Counted from the first letter of the stretch, positions 9,791 through 19,640 are shown. The stretch: 59,917 nucleotides of DNA from an uncultured Bacteroidales bacterium (GCA_900316515.1 ONDE01000016.1:1-59917), one strand, 5' to 3'. Notes: generated by a model from the letters alone, not told the origin. Translations and numbers: made by a program.

Positions 9791-10305
9791 TGCACTTCTT
9801 CCAGCATTTCTTTCACGGTTTTTCCTAATATAGGATGTCGGTAGCCGGGCATAATCTCTGCCAAGGGCTCCAGTACAAAGCGGCGCAGGTGCATCCTGGG
9901 ATGCGGCACTGTGAGGTCGGCGGTTTCTATCACCTCGTCGTTATAGAATATGACATCGATATCCATCGGGCGGGAGTGATACTTTCGAGTTGAAGGTTGA
10001 GAGGTGAGAGGTGAAAGCTGCGTGCGCTGACGGCCTAGTTCTTTTTCAATGGCCAGGGCTTCGTGCAACACCTCATGTGCTGTGAGTGAGGTTGCCACCA
10101 GCAACGCCTGGTTCATAAAGTTCTCCACCCTCTGCTCACCACTCTCCGCTTCAAACTCGCCCCAGGGCTCTGTCTCATACACTTTGGAAACAGCAACGAC
10201 CGTACCGATACGTTCCTGTATCAGCACGGTCGTTTGTTCTATCAGCATCTGGCGATTGCCTTGATTGCCGCCAATGAGAAGAGCAACTTTGTTCATCATC
10301 CGCAA
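9787..10305 (-). CDS. folK: 2-amino-4-hydroxy-6-hydroxymethyldihydropteridine pyrophosphokinase (FolK)
   Basis: The product (172 residues) transfers pyrophosphate from ATP to hydroxymethyldihydropterin in folate synthesis in the cytoplasm. Seen in the sequence: the N-terminal LLIGGNQGNR, the YETEPWG segment, and the HPPK signature SRPMDIDVIFYNDEVI followed by LTVPHPRM. Compared with typical family members it carries two extra stretches: about residues 50-62 (EFEAESGEQRVEN) and about residues 95-108 (QLSPLTSQPSTRKY). The DNA of each is a degenerate seven-base tandem array (10127-10157 and 9987-10017). The gene overlaps glnA by ten bases upstream and the receptor gene by four downstream, so translation is probably coupled. 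Start could also be an ATG two or three codons later. Confidence 0.88.
   Translation of the reverse strand: MRMMNKVALLIGGNQGNRQMLIEQTTVLIQERIGTVVAVSKVYETEPWGEFEAESGEQRVENFMNQALLVATSLTAHEVLHEALAIEKELGRQRTQLSPLTSQPSTRKYHSRPMDIDVIFYNDEVIETADLTVPHPRMHLRRFVLEPLAEIMPGYRHPILGKTVKEMLEEVQ
9987..10017. repeat. In-frame seven-base tandem array inside folK
   Basis: On the plus strand four heptads follow each other: GAGTTGA, AGGTTGA, GAGGTGA, GAGGTGA. They encode an extra loop directly before the conserved HPPK signature. The strand shown contains no C, a property shared with many of the other arrays in the window. Confidence 0.75.
10127..10157. repeat. Degenerate heptad array inside folK
   Basis: Units such as CTCACCA, CTCTCCG and CTTCAAA repeat every seven bases with high degeneracy. 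They encode the extra acidic segment after YETEPWG in FolK. Weaker than the array at 9987-10017. Confidence 0.5.
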
Positions 10306-11801
10306 TGGATAAAGCGCTCAACGAGGGCGAGAGTTTTCTCGCTGTCCTTGCCAATTTCGGCACGGAGGGTGCGGTCGTTGAAGGAGCGCAGGCCTTTGAG
10401 GATACCGTCGATAAGCTGCGGGGCGAAGATGCCATCCTGCTCGTAAACTTTGCGGTCGCGTTCCAGGAGGTCGGCGCTGGCGGCGCAGCTGTCGGGCAAC
10501 ACATCGAGTTTGGCAAGCACTTCCTCGTGTTCGAAGATGTTGACGCTCACGTAGCGGTCTTTGGCATATTGCACAGCGTTCTGCATTTCGAAGCCGTGGC
10601 GTGCAGCCACTGTCATGCCTGCCAGGAGCAGGTAGATATTGGCCGAGCCGTCGGGCGTACGCAGTTCTATGGTCTGTTTGTGGGAGAAGTCGACCTTGTC
10701 GTTCTTCTCGAGCGGGTTGGCGCTGGCCATCATGTTGCCGCTGCTCTTGCTCCAACCCAGTGGCACACGCACCATGGCGCTGCGGTTGCGGTCGCCCCAG
10801 CAGATGTTCGTGGGGGCCTCCTGGTGGGGCACCAGACGGAAGTAGCTCGTGGGGTTGGTGTTGCCGAAGGCTGTGAGCGAACCGGCGAGGCTGAGGATGC
10901 CGGCCATAGTCTTCATGGCGGTATCGCTAAGGCCGTTCTCGCCGACATACATATTCTTGCCGTCCATGCTCACGCGGGTGTGTATGTGCATGCCGCTGCC
11001 GGCCTTGCCGACAGTGATCTTGGGTGCGAAGGTGATGGTGATGCCGTACTTGTAGCCGAGCTCGCGCATCATCCATTTGGCTATCACCAGTTGGTCGGCG
11101 GCAGCCTCGAGGTGCGTGGGCAGGAACTCTATTTCGTTCTGTTCGTACATCAAGTCGCCATGGGTGAAGTTGCCCACCTCGCTGTGGCCGTATTTAATCT
11201 CGCCACCGGCGGCAGCAATCATGCGCATAGCCTCGGTGCGGAACTCCTCGAACTTGCAGAAGGGCATGCTCACATGGTAGCCATGCTGGTCTTCGGGCAG
11301 ATACTGGTCTTCCTTTGGGGCGATGGCGTAGTATTCTAGTTCGCCCATCACTTCGAACTCCATGCCGCCCGTAGCCTCGCGGAAAGCGCGGTCGGCTTTC
11401 TGCAGCGTGTATTCGGGGGCCATCTCGAAGGGTTCGCCGTCTTTGGTGTAGAACGAGCAGAGCAGGTCGAGGGTAGGCACATCGGTGAAGGGGTCGAGGA
11501 ATGCTGTGCGGAAGCGCGGGATGACATAGAGGTCCGAGTTGCCGGCCTCGATGTAGGGGAACAGGGAGCTACCGTCGACGCGCTCGCCGCTGGTGAGCAC
11601 CTCGTCGGCGTGAGCCAGGCTCTGGATGACGAAGTTAAGCGTATGGAGCTTGCCGTCGTCCGCCATATAGCGGAAGTTGATCATCTCGATTTGGAATTCC
11701 TCGATGACCTTGAGGATATCGGCCTTGGTGAACTCGCACATGGGTTTTTCCAGGAAAGACACCAGAGGGTTGGGGTTGAACTTGAGTTGTTCTTGAGTCA
11801 T
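10296..11801 (-). CDS. glnA: Glutamine synthetase
   Basis: The 501-residue protein makes glutamine from glutamate, ammonia and ATP. Family landmarks are visible: the beta-grasp N-terminal half with GERVDGSSLFPYIEAGNSDL, the metal-binding GELEYYAI region, the GSGMHIHTRVS histidine motif and the ATP/glutamate site in NPTSYFRLVPHQEAPTN and WGDRNRSAMVRVPLG. Length is near the roughly 500 residues common for Bacteroidota GS of this class. It is the first gene of an overlapping set with folK, a TonB receptor and a DUF4249 lipoprotein. I could not find a TAnnTTTG promoter in the 74 bases separating it from the terminator at 11875-11904. Confidence 0.93.
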   Translation of the reverse strand: MTQEQLKFNPNPLVSFLEKPMCEFTKADILKVIEEFQIEMINFRYMADDGKLHTLNFVIQSLAHADEVLTSGERVDGSSLFPYIEAGNSDLYVIPRFRTAFLDPFTDVPTLDLLCSFYTKDGEPFEMAPEYTLQKADRAFREATGGMEFEVMGELEYYAIAPKEDQYLPEDQHGYHVSMPFCKFEEFRTEAMRMIAAAGGEIKYGHSEVGNFTHGDLMYEQNEIEFLPTHLEAAADQLVIAKWMMRELGYKYGITITFAPKITVGKAGSGMHIHTRVSMDGKNMYVGENGLSDTAMKTMAGILSLAGSLTAFGNTNPTSYFRLVPHQEAPTNICWGDRNRSAMVRVPLGWSKSSGNMMASANPLEKNDKVDFSHKQTIELRTPDGSANIYLLLAGMTVAARHGFEMQNAVQYAKDRYVSVNIFEHEEVLAKLDVLPDSCAASADLLERDRKVYEQDGIFAPQLIDGILKGLRSFNDRTLRAEIGKDSEKTLALVERFIHCG

Positions 11802-11874
11802 GATATATGTTGTTTTTAAAAATATAGGTTTAAGTACAACGAGGAAGACAATAATTTATTGTATAACCATATAT

Positions 11875-11904
11875 AAAAAAGCAGGCCGCCCAAGGGCAGC
11901 CTGC
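11875..11904 (-). terminator. Rho-independent terminator of the giant gene
   Basis: On the minus strand, 24 bases after the stop codon of the giant gene, an 11-base-pair GC-rich stem (GCAGGCTGCCC with one G-T wobble) with a two-base loop occupies 11881-11904 and is followed by six T at 11875-11880. Confidence 0.9.
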
Positions 11905-11928
11905 TTTTCACGGAGAGTAAGCACACGC

Positions 11929-14900
11929 TTAGCGGACCACGAGGACGCGCTTGGCGGGGGCGGCGCCAACCTTGACGAGGTAGACACCGGTGTTGGCCAT
12001 GCGGAACTCGACAGTCTCGGTGGCGTTGGCCATGTTGCTGACGAGGCGGCCGTTGACGTCGAAGACGTAGACGGTGTTGCCTTCGGCACCACGGACAACA
12101 ATCTTGCTGTCGGTGCTGTAGATAGTCACATCGTTCATGTCGGCATCTTCGATACCGGTGACGAGCTCGAAGTAGGCGGTCACGGTAACATCCTCACCGT
12201 CGACGGTGATGTTGATGCTTTCGGTGGTCTCGCCAGTGCTCCAGCGGACGAAGCGGTAGCCGTCGTTGGCGTGGGCAATGAGGGTGACAGTCTCACCATC
12301 CTCAACAAGGGCGCTGGGGATTTCGCTGCCAACGAGTTCGACATAACCCATAGCATTGTCGTTCGAGAGACCGGTGACGTGGTAGTACTGTGTGGGTTCG
12401 ACGGTGTCGGACTCGAAGACAGCCACGAGTGCGGTGTTTGCGACGACTGCGAAGGTGAAGTCGGCCTGGTCGGTAACGCGGTTGTTGCCGGTCATCCAGT
12501 AGGCGAAGTGGAAGCCTTCGTTAGCGATGGCGTGCACGGTGATGCTGTCGCCAGAGAGCACGAGGGTGTCGCCAGCGGGGGTCACGGTACCCATGGTATC
12601 GTTGGCGGAGCTGACGCTAACAGTCCAGTAGACGGGCTGAGGAGTGCTGTCGGCGGCGAAGTTGGCCATGACGTTGAGGGTCATACCGGCGAGCATAGCG
12701 GGCAGAGCATCGATGCTGTAGGTAGCCTCGGTGAGGGAGCTGTCGAGGACAACACCGCCCATGGAGATGGTCCAGTTCACGAAGTGGTAACCATTGTTAG
12801 CGATGGCAGCGACAGAGGCGCTGTCGCCCACGGCGAAGGTGTAGGTGCCGGGAGCGGGGTTGGTGGTACCCATGGTGGCATCGTTGACAGCGAGGACGAC
12901 GGTGATATCGTCAGTGCTGGCGTTGGTGTCGACATCGAAGATGGCGGTAACACCAAACGAGGCGTTGTAGGTAGTGACATACGACTGCGGCACGGAACCG
13001 AAGACCATCGGGTTGGCAAAGTCGGGATCGTCGGAGTACAGGGTATCCGAAGAGACCACATTGCCAGCAATGAGGATGTCAAACACCCAAGCGTTGAGCA
13101 TGTAGCCGGGGTTGGGTATTGCGGTAGCCTGGATGGTGTTGCCAACATAGATGGTGTGAGTGCCGGGAGCGGGAACGGTGGTACCCATGGTGGCATCGTT
13201 CACAGCATAGGTGATGGTAGTGCTGTCGGGGTTGCCGGCCTCGAAGAGGGCGGTCAGGGTCATGCTGCCGTAAGACATAACGACGTTGGCGGGGACGTAG
13301 GCGCTGATGTACTCTGCACCAAGAGTGTCGTTATCGCCGTTAGCGCTCATAATCCAGCCAGTGAAGTGGTAGCCATTGTTGGGGACGGCCTGGAAGCGCA
13401 CGGTGTCGCCAGTGATGTACTGGTAAGTGCCGGGAGCGGGGACGGTGGTACCCATGGTGGCGTTCTCGACAGCGAAGGTCACAGTCAGAGTGTCGGGCAC
13501 GGGCACGGGAGCAGCGCCGACGCTAAGGGTGATGTCGTCGATGAGCAGGTAGTTCTGGTCATAGCTGTCGTGGTGGTGGAAGGCGATGTAAACGCTCTGG
13601 CCGGCATAGGCGTTGAGGTTCACAACGTTGTTGACCCAATCGTCAGTGCTGTCGGGGTTGACGGCAAGGAGAGTGGTGGTGAAGGCGGCGGTGTCGTTGG
13701 TGGTGGTGGAGATCATCACATCGTAGAGTTCGGTGGGATAATATGACGAAACCTTGTGCCACCAACCGAAGTTCAGCGAGTCGCCCGCGTTGATGGTGGG
13801 CAGGACGAACTTCGGCGAGATCAGCCATGCATTGGCATGCATAGCGCTGTTGTAGTAAGAGACGGAAGCAGCCATTGCATTGCCGCTGTGGGCAACCAGA
13901 GAAGAGCTGCTATTGGTAGTGAACCAAGGCATACCGTCGCTGCTGCCGTTGACGGTGCTCCAGCAGCCGAGGCCGTTTTCGAAGCCCTCGGTGTAGGGGA
14001 GAGCGGTGATGTCGGCGCAGGCGGTCATGACGTTGACGGAGGCGATGCTCGCGCTATCGGTGGCCGAGCAAATGGCCTGGACACCGAAGGTGTAGCTGGT
14101 GGCGGCGGTGAGGCCGGTGAAGGTGTAGGTGGTAGCCGTGGTGTTGGTCACGAAGGTGGTGCCGTTGTAGACATCGTAGCTGGCGGCGTTGCCGGTCCAG
14201 CTGATGGTCACGCTGGTTTCAGCGACATTGTCAACAGTGACAACTGCGGGCAGACAGGCGGGGCAGGCGTCGGTGAGGGTGTAGAACACGGCACCGTCGA
14301 CCAGGGTGCTGCCGTCGGCAACAGAATGTACAGTGGTGTTACCACCATCGAGGATCTGGAAGCTAGCCTCGTCGGCATAGTTGCCCTCGACCCAAGCAAA
14401 GGCCACAGGAGTGCCGCTGCAGACGCTGAAGCTCTCGGTGTAGCTGGCGCCACTGGTGAGGGTGAAGGTACCGATAGTGACACCAGCCTGCATCACATTG
14501 ATAGCATTGCCGTTCCAACCGTCGCCGTAACTGTCAGCACCAACGATGGAGATGTTGCAGGTGGTGCCGCCGCAAGCGGTAGCAGCATTGATGGTAACGA
14601 TTTCCGAGACCTCGTTGCCGCAGTTGGCAGCCACGCCGAAGGTGTAGGCAGTCATGGCGGTAAGGCCAGTAACGGTGAAGGATGTGGTGGTAGTTGTTCC
14701 GAGGACAGTGGTGTCGCTCATATTATATACAGTGTAGGAAGCGGCATTGCCGGTCCAGCTCAGGGAGATGCTGGTGGCGTTGGCGCTGTCGACCGTCAAG
14801 GCAGCGGCGGGCATGCACGAAGGCGGCATGTTGAACACGACGCTGTCGAGGCCAACACCGTAACCGTAGTTGTCGGTGTACTCGAAGGCCACCTGATAAA

Positions 14901-17900
14901 CGGCGCTCGGGATATTGATGGTTTCGACGGTCCAAGTGGGGACGGCGTCGGTGTAGGCGACCAACTGCTGCCAAGCGCTGGCGGTGTCGGTACGGAAGTA
15001 GACACGGAGTTCGTCGATATCACCCGACCAGCTGCGCTGGACGTGGGCGAAGGTGAGCTGCAAGCCATTCTCAGCGCCGCTGAGGGCGGGCGAGACAAGC
15101 TTGGTGGCGTCGCCGGTGGTACCATGGGTAATACGGGCGTTCTGAGCACCCTGGAAGGCACCGGTAGAGGTGCTGTAGTCACCAACGCCAAGGCTCCAGC
15201 TGTTGTTGCCCTCGATGGTCCAGCAGCCGAGGGTGTTGCTGGTGGCTTCGAAGTCCTCGGTGAAGGGGATAGCCACAGTGCCGCAGGCGGTGTTGGCGGT
15301 CACGGTCACAGTGTCGCTGATGGAGTAATCGCAGACGGTGGCGACACCGAAGGTGTACTGTGTGGAGGGGGTAAGGCCGTTAATATAAGCCGAGTTGCCA
15401 GTGATGGTGCCAAGGAGGCTGGTGTCGCTCATGTCGAAGATGGCATAGAGTGCGGTGCTGTCGCCTTCCCAAGCGATGGCAATCATATTGGTGTCAGCAC
15501 CAACGAAAGAGACATTGGTGGGAGCAGCGCACGGGGGGATGGTAAAGCCGGTCAGTTCGACGGTGTCGATCCAGGCATAGTAGCTGAAGCTACCATAGTA
15601 GTGGATGGCGACCTTGGTGGCGGTCAGCGGGATGAGGGCCTCATATTCGCGGAAGTCGCTCTGGCCGTTGGTGGTGTAGTCGGTGGGATCCCAGACGGTG
15701 TCGTTACCCTCGATGTAACCGAAGTTCAGCTTGTCGCTGCTGCCGTAGGTGGCATAGCGGACGCGGGCACGGATGACGTCGGCGCCGGTCAGAGTGCTGG
15801 CATCCAGGACGGGCGAGTAGCCATACTGGTTGTAGTCGGAGGCGCTGCTATAGGAGCTGAAACGCCAGACGATGCTGTTACCGAGGGCCACAAGACCCAT
15901 ACCGTCGCTGCTATTAACATCGTTGGCAGTGTTGTTGCTGACGAAGTCCCAGCAGTTGTATGTGTTGGTAAGTTCGAAGCTCTCGGTGTAGGGCAGAGCC
16001 ACAGCACCGCAAGCAGAGCGGAACAGGATAGCGACTATCTCGGACTCGTCGTCGGTGCCGCAAACGGCAGCCACGCCAAGGCCATAAACGGTATTGGGGA
16101 GGAGACCGGAGAAGGAGAATGTATTGGTAGTAGTAGTAGCGAGAAGAGAGGTATCGGCCATATCATAAATCTTATAACTGTCAGCATTACCCTGCCAGCT
16201 GAAAGTGGCATCTATATCGGTGATGTTGTCAATAGTAAGATTCGTGACAGGGAGACAGCTAGGCATCTCGGTTACAGCGATGTTGTCGATATGCAGGTTG
16301 TTATCGCCATTGCCGGTAACAGTAGATTCAGCATAGAAGGCAATCTTGATAGTATCGCCAAGATATGCGTTGAGGTTGATGACAACATTCTGGTAACTCG
16401 TGCCATCTATCGAGGCAAAGGTGTAGTCGCCATCGGAAGCTTGCCACTTGGTGGCGTTGCCCTCAAGCCATGTGTTGCCACCGTCAGCGGAAACGATAAC
16501 CATAAACTTGTCGTCTTCGCGAGTGCCGGAAGCAGGAGAGGCTGCATTATAACCAGTAAAGACCACATCAAACGAAAGCTGGGCCGAAGTGACAGTAGTC
16601 AGATCGATAGCAGGAGTAATAAGCCAAGACTTACAACCGGTACCATAGATATTTTTGTAATAGTGACCCGCAGCAATACCGCTGTTCACCGACGAAGCGT
16701 AGGTCCAGCTGGAGGGTGAGGTGAGGGACAGGGTAGCGCCGTTGAAGACATCGGCGGCAGTGGTTCCAGAGGCACCGCGCCAGCAAATATCGTTGCTGAG
16801 ACTGCTGCTAAAGTCCTCGGTCCAAGGCAATGCCTCGGCACCGCAAGTAGTATGGCCACTGACAGTCATAATAGCAGCGTCACCAGCGGGGCAGTTGGCC
16901 TGCACACCAAAGGTGTACTGAGTATTGGGGGTCAGGTTGGTCACGGTGTAGGTGGTTCCAGACAGGTTAGAGGCCACAACGCTGGTGTCGGCCATATTGT
17001 ACACCGTATAGGTGGCGCTGGCATTATCCGCATTGGCACTCCATGTGAGGCTCATGCTACTGGAGGTAATATCAGAGGCGGCCACATCACTTACCTCCAA
17101 GCAAGCAGGCATTTCCTCGAGGGTCAAGTCGTCGAGGGTCATGTAACCCTGGGCGGTGGTGTTGCGCAACGAAACAATAGCCACATAGGGACCGAGAACA
17201 CTGCCAGCAGCAGCGGTCATAGGAACCGCGTACTTGGTGTGCACATTACCACTGACCTGAACAGTTCCAACAGGAACGAACGTGCTAGGATCGGTGGGGT
17301 CGGTCACAGTGCCCACATATACCGTGTTGCTGTAACTTGCACTACTCATACGGGCCCAGAAGGTTACGCGATTGCCGTTCATCGGATAGGTCTGCACGTC
17401 GACCTCAGGCAGGATGACAACCTGTGTGTCAGGATAGCTGGTAGATGTGCCACAGTAGAAATAGAGGGCGCGGCTACCTTCGTGCACATAGCTGGTGTTG
17501 CTATAGGGGTAGTAGGTATAGCTGCCAGTACCCGAAGCGTAACGGGTCCAGCACCAGGGCAAGCGCTCGGCATTGCTGCTATTACCCTGCAGTTCGTTGA
17601 CCTCGAAGCCACAAGTGTAGGGCAGTCCGATAACACCGCAGGCGGTACGGGCGCTGAAAGTGACAGTATCACCGTTGTCCGTAGCCGAGCAGTTGGCAAT
17701 CAGATAGAAAGTATACTCCGTATTGGAATTCAGGTTGGTAACAGTGTAAGTATTGCCAGAGATACCTGTGGCAATGGTTCCCTGAGCGTCGGCCACGGTG
17801 TAGGTGGCGCCGGTGTTAAAGGCGTCATCCCATGTGAGGGTGATGCTGTTGCTTGTGACAGCGGAAGCAGCGACGTTGGAGACGGGGAAACAAGAGGGGA

Positions 17901-19170
17901 GGTAGTCGACCACCACATCGTCAATGTAGTAGTAGCTATAGTATGTGGTGGAAGTAGTATTGTAGTTACGGAAGGCTATAATGCGGCTATTGCCGTTATA
18001 ACCAGAGAAATATAGGGTATAGGGAGCATGAGTGCTAGTAGCTATGTCGACGGTGTCGAGAGGGACAAACGTTGAGCCTTCCATCACACCTACAGCCAAT
18101 TTGTATCCAGTGCTAGTGGTGTAGGCATTGAAGTTAAGCTGCAAATTGCTGAGCGGTTCGCCCATAGGAGGCAGGCAGAGGTAGGAAACACCATAGAGAC
18201 GCAGGCAGTAGTTTCCGCTATTGGAATAGGTAGTGCTATAATACACTTGGGGCTGGTAGGTAGCCGTCTGGTAGGTGGAAGTTCCAGTCATTGTGAAGTC
18301 CCAGCAGTTAACCTGTACGCCGGTGGCAGCAGTAGTGCTGGTGGTAAGGTTGTCGAAGTTTTGGCTATAGGGGAAGGAGGTAATAGCGGCGCAAGCAGTG
18401 GTAAAGGTTGCAGTGCGCTCGGTGGAGAGTTCGTCACCACAATTGGCCTTGACACCAACAGTGTAGGAAGTGGAAGCGGTGAGGCCAGTCAGAGTGTACG
18501 AATTATTGGTCACATCGACAGGATAACCTGCGATGAGTTCATCGTCTTCATCATAGAGATAGACTTTCCATGCGGTTTCGTTACCGCCCGGAGTCCAAGC
18601 AAAGGAGACAGCGTTGTCCATCACAGAGTTGATAGTGATAGCGGTAGGTCTGGCGCAAGAGGCGGCAACGCCCAGGTTGACGACAACGTCATCGACGTAG
18701 AAAGCATCGCCGGTGGGGTTTACAGAGCCGTCTTTTGTGTACGACCAGGTGAAAGTGTGGGTGCCAGCTTCAACCTCAAAGGAGTAGGTCGACCAAGCTG
18801 CTAGTGCACCGTAGGCGAACTGCTGCACGCCATCGATTGTGAAGATGCACTTGTCCCAAGCGGTAGAGGTACCTTCGCCATAAATACCGCCGAGGAAGCT
18901 GATGGAGCCATCGCCAGCGAACGTAAAGGTCGCCGAGATAGCCGAAGTCGAGGAACTGACGCCAGAATTACTGCTTTTAATGCAGTAAGTGCCTGTGTGG
19001 CCGTTACCATCAGAGGTACTGGTAACCGCCCAAGGATAGGTGGCATCATTGATCCATTCCGCAGGAATCGCGTTGTCTTCGAAACCGAAGGTCAGCGTGG
19101 TCTGCGCCTGCGATGCGAACGGCAGGAGCATAACTGCCGCGAGCATCAAAGTTCGTAGAAACTTTTGCAT
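11929..19170 (-). CDS. Giant T9SS-exported fibronectin type III protein with InlB-like repeats
   Basis: The 2413-residue product starts MQKFLRTLMLAAVMLLPFAS, a signal peptide ending SQA. I chose this ATG over a start 14 codons upstream because the upstream extension lacks signal-peptide character. Residues to about 1880 alternate jelly-roll modules (opening motifs such as LPYTEGFELT, IPFTEDFEAT, ALPYTEGFEN, with IDDITL strands) and fibronectin III domains. Residues about 1880-2340 hold five or six InlB-like beta-grasp repeats of about 85 residues (ATMGTTVPAPGTY...GYHFTGW). The last about 75 residues (VYVFDVNGRLVSN...TGVYLVKVGAAPAKRVLVVR) are a type A T9SS sorting domain. Expected at the cell surface or secreted through SprA. 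No catalytic motif was recognised. It has its own promoter, about 190-base leader and strong terminator. Confidence 0.92.
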   Translation of the reverse strand: MQKFLRTLMLAAVMLLPFASQAQTTLTFGFEDNAIPAEWINDATYPWAVTSTSDGNGHTGTYCIKSSNSGVSSSTSAISATFTFAGDGSISFLGGIYGEGTSTAWDKCIFTIDGVQQFAYGALAAWSTYSFEVEAGTHTFTWSYTKDGSVNPTGDAFYVDDVVVNLGVAASCARPTAITINSVMDNAVSFAWTPGGNETAWKVYLYDEDDELIAGYPVDVTNNSYTLTGLTASTSYTVGVKANCGDELSTERTATFTTACAAITSFPYSQNFDNLTTSTTAATGVQVNCWDFTMTGTSTYQTATYQPQVYYSTTYSNSGNYCLRLYGVSYLCLPPMGEPLSNLQLNFNAYTTSTGYKLAVGVMEGSTFVPLDTVDIATSTHAPYTLYFSGYNGNSRIIAFRNYNTTSTTYYSYYYIDDVVVDYLPSCFPVSNVAASAVTSNSITLTWDDAFNTGATYTVADAQGTIATGISGNTYTVTNLNSNTEYTFYLIANCSATDNGDTVTFSARTACGVIGLPYTCGFEVNELQGNSSNAERLPWCWTRYASGTGSYTYYPYSNTSYVHEGSRALYFYCGTSTSYPDTQVVILPEVDVQTYPMNGNRVTFWARMSSASYSNTVYVGTVTDPTDPSTFVPVGTVQVSGNVHTKYAVPMTAAAGSVLGPYVAIVSLRNTTAQGYMTLDDLTLEEMPACLEVSDVAASDITSSSMSLTWSANADNASATYTVYNMADTSVVASNLSGTTYTVTNLTPNTQYTFGVQANCPAGDAAIMTVSGHTTCGAEALPWTEDFSSSLSNDICWRGASGTTAADVFNGATLSLTSPSSWTYASSVNSGIAAGHYYKNIYGTGCKSWLITPAIDLTTVTSAQLSFDVVFTGYNAASPASGTREDDKFMVIVSADGGNTWLEGNATKWQASDGDYTFASIDGTSYQNVVINLNAYLGDTIKIAFYAESTVTGNGDNNLHIDNIAVTEMPSCLPVTNLTIDNITDIDATFSWQGNADSYKIYDMADTSLLATTTTNTFSFSGLLPNTVYGLGVAAVCGTDDESEIVAILFRSACGAVALPYTESFELTNTYNCWDFVSNNTANDVNSSDGMGLVALGNSIVWRFSSYSSASDYNQYGYSPVLDASTLTGADVIRARVRYATYGSSDKLNFGYIEGNDTVWDPTDYTTNGQSDFREYEALIPLTATKVAIHYYGSFSYYAWIDTVELTGFTIPPCAAPTNVSFVGADTNMIAIAWEGDSTALYAIFDMSDTSLLGTITGNSAYINGLTPSTQYTFGVATVCDYSISDTVTVTANTACGTVAIPFTEDFEATSNTLGCWTIEGNNSWSLGVGDYSTSTGAFQGAQNARITHGTTGDATKLVSPALSGAENGLQLTFAHVQRSWSGDIDELRVYFRTDTASAWQQLVAYTDAVPTWTVETINIPSAVYQVAFEYTDNYGYGVGLDSVVFNMPPSCMPAAALTVDSANATSISLSWTGNAASYTVYNMSDTTVLGTTTTTSFTVTGLTAMTAYTFGVAANCGNEVSEIVTINAATACGGTTCNISIVGADSYGDGWNGNAINVMQAGVTIGTFTLTSGASYTESFSVCSGTPVAFAWVEGNYADEASFQILDGGNTTVHSVADGSTLVDGAVFYTLTDACPACLPAVVTVDNVAETSVTISWTGNAASYDVYNGTTFVTNTTATTYTFTGLTAATSYTFGVQAICSATDSASIASVNVMTACADITALPYTEGFENGLGCWSTVNGSSDGMPWFTTNSSSSLVAHSGNAMAASVSYYNSAMHANAWLISPKFVLPTINAGDSLNFGWWHKVSSYYPTELYDVMISTTTNDTAAFTTTLLAVNPDSTDDWVNNVVNLNAYAGQSVYIAFHHHDSYDQNYLLIDDITLSVGAAPVPVPDTLTVTFAVENATMGTTVPAPGTYQYITGDTVRFQAVPNNGYHFTGWIMSANGDNDTLGAEYISAYVPANVVMSYGSMTLTALFEAGNPDSTTITYAVNDATMGTTVPAPGTHTIYVGNTIQATAIPNPGYMLNAWVFDILIAGNVVSSDTLYSDDPDFANPMVFGSVPQSYVTTYNASFGVTAIFDVDTNASTDDITVVLAVNDATMGTTNPAPGTYTFAVGDSASVAAIANNGYHFVNWTISMGGVVLDSSLTEATYSIDALPAMLAGMTLNVMANFAADSTPQPVYWTVSVSSANDTMGTVTPAGDTLVLSGDSITVHAIANEGFHFAYWMTGNNRVTDQADFTFAVVANTALVAVFESDTVEPTQYYHVTGLSNDNAMGYVELVGSEIPSALVEDGETVTLIAHANDGYRFVRWSTGETTESINITVDGEDVTVTAYFELVTGIEDADMNDVTIYSTDSKIVVRGAEGNTVYVFDVNGRLVSNMANATETVEFRMANTGVYLVKVGAAPAKRVLVVR
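12845..13473. repeat. Three near-identical 47-base repeats inside the giant gene
   Basis: Copies at 12845-12891, 13160-13206 and 13427-13473 are almost identical DNA (each contains GGTACCCATGGTGGC), marking the conserved start of consecutive InlB-like protein repeats. Identity at DNA level is higher than elsewhere in the repeats, which suggests recent duplication or gene conversion between units. Confidence 0.75.
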
Positions 19171-19365
19171 GATGTTTTGTTTTAAAAGGTTAATATGAAA
19201 TTTGTTAAACATTTGTTTTTCTCTTTATTCTCAGGGGCTCGTTGTATTTTGTTGTCTTTGTTGTCTTTATATCCTATTCCTTTTTTGTCAGTCTACACCG
19301 CCGCCATTTACGTACGCGCTGAAAATGTATCAGTTATACGCATGGTCGCTCTGTAGTTTAGTATG

Positions 19366-19396
19366 CAAAGGTATGAAAATATTTCAATACAACAAA
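19366..19396 (-). promoter_or_regulatory. Bacteroidota promoter of the giant gene
   Basis: Minus strand: TTTG (complement of 19393-19396), 19 bases, then TACCTTTG (complement of 19366-19373), an exact match to the TTTG-N19-TAnnTTTG consensus. Transcription would begin near 19359, giving a leader of about 190 bases before the ATG at 19170. Confidence 0.75.
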
Positions 19397-19597
19397 CAAT
19401 TATCTACATAGTTTAACATTTAATATATATATGACACTGATTGTCAACGCCAATACAAACCAACTTTAACTTTTGCCACCATCTAGGGTCACAAGGACCC
19501 AAAGCAACGCCATTTTCCACACTATACTCAGCACGTTGTCAGAGAGTTACACGGTTTTAACATTTCTAATAACCTGAATATCAAGAACAACACCCAT

Positions 19598-19640
19598 CCC
19601 CTCCGGATCCCCTCCGACTCACCTCCGACTCACCTCCCCC
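19598..19640. repeat. Eleven-base tandem array
   Basis: Units CCCCTCCGGAT, CCCCTCCGACT, CACCTCCGACT and the partial CACCTCC follow each other exactly every eleven bases. It lies upstream of the aminopeptidase gene and belongs to the scattered short-array family of this window. Confidence 0.75.

Noticed and set aside
11800..16719. Plus-strand open frames of 648 and 987 codons
   Set aside because: Antisense shadows of the second giant gene caused by its repetitive Thr/Ser/Asp codons.
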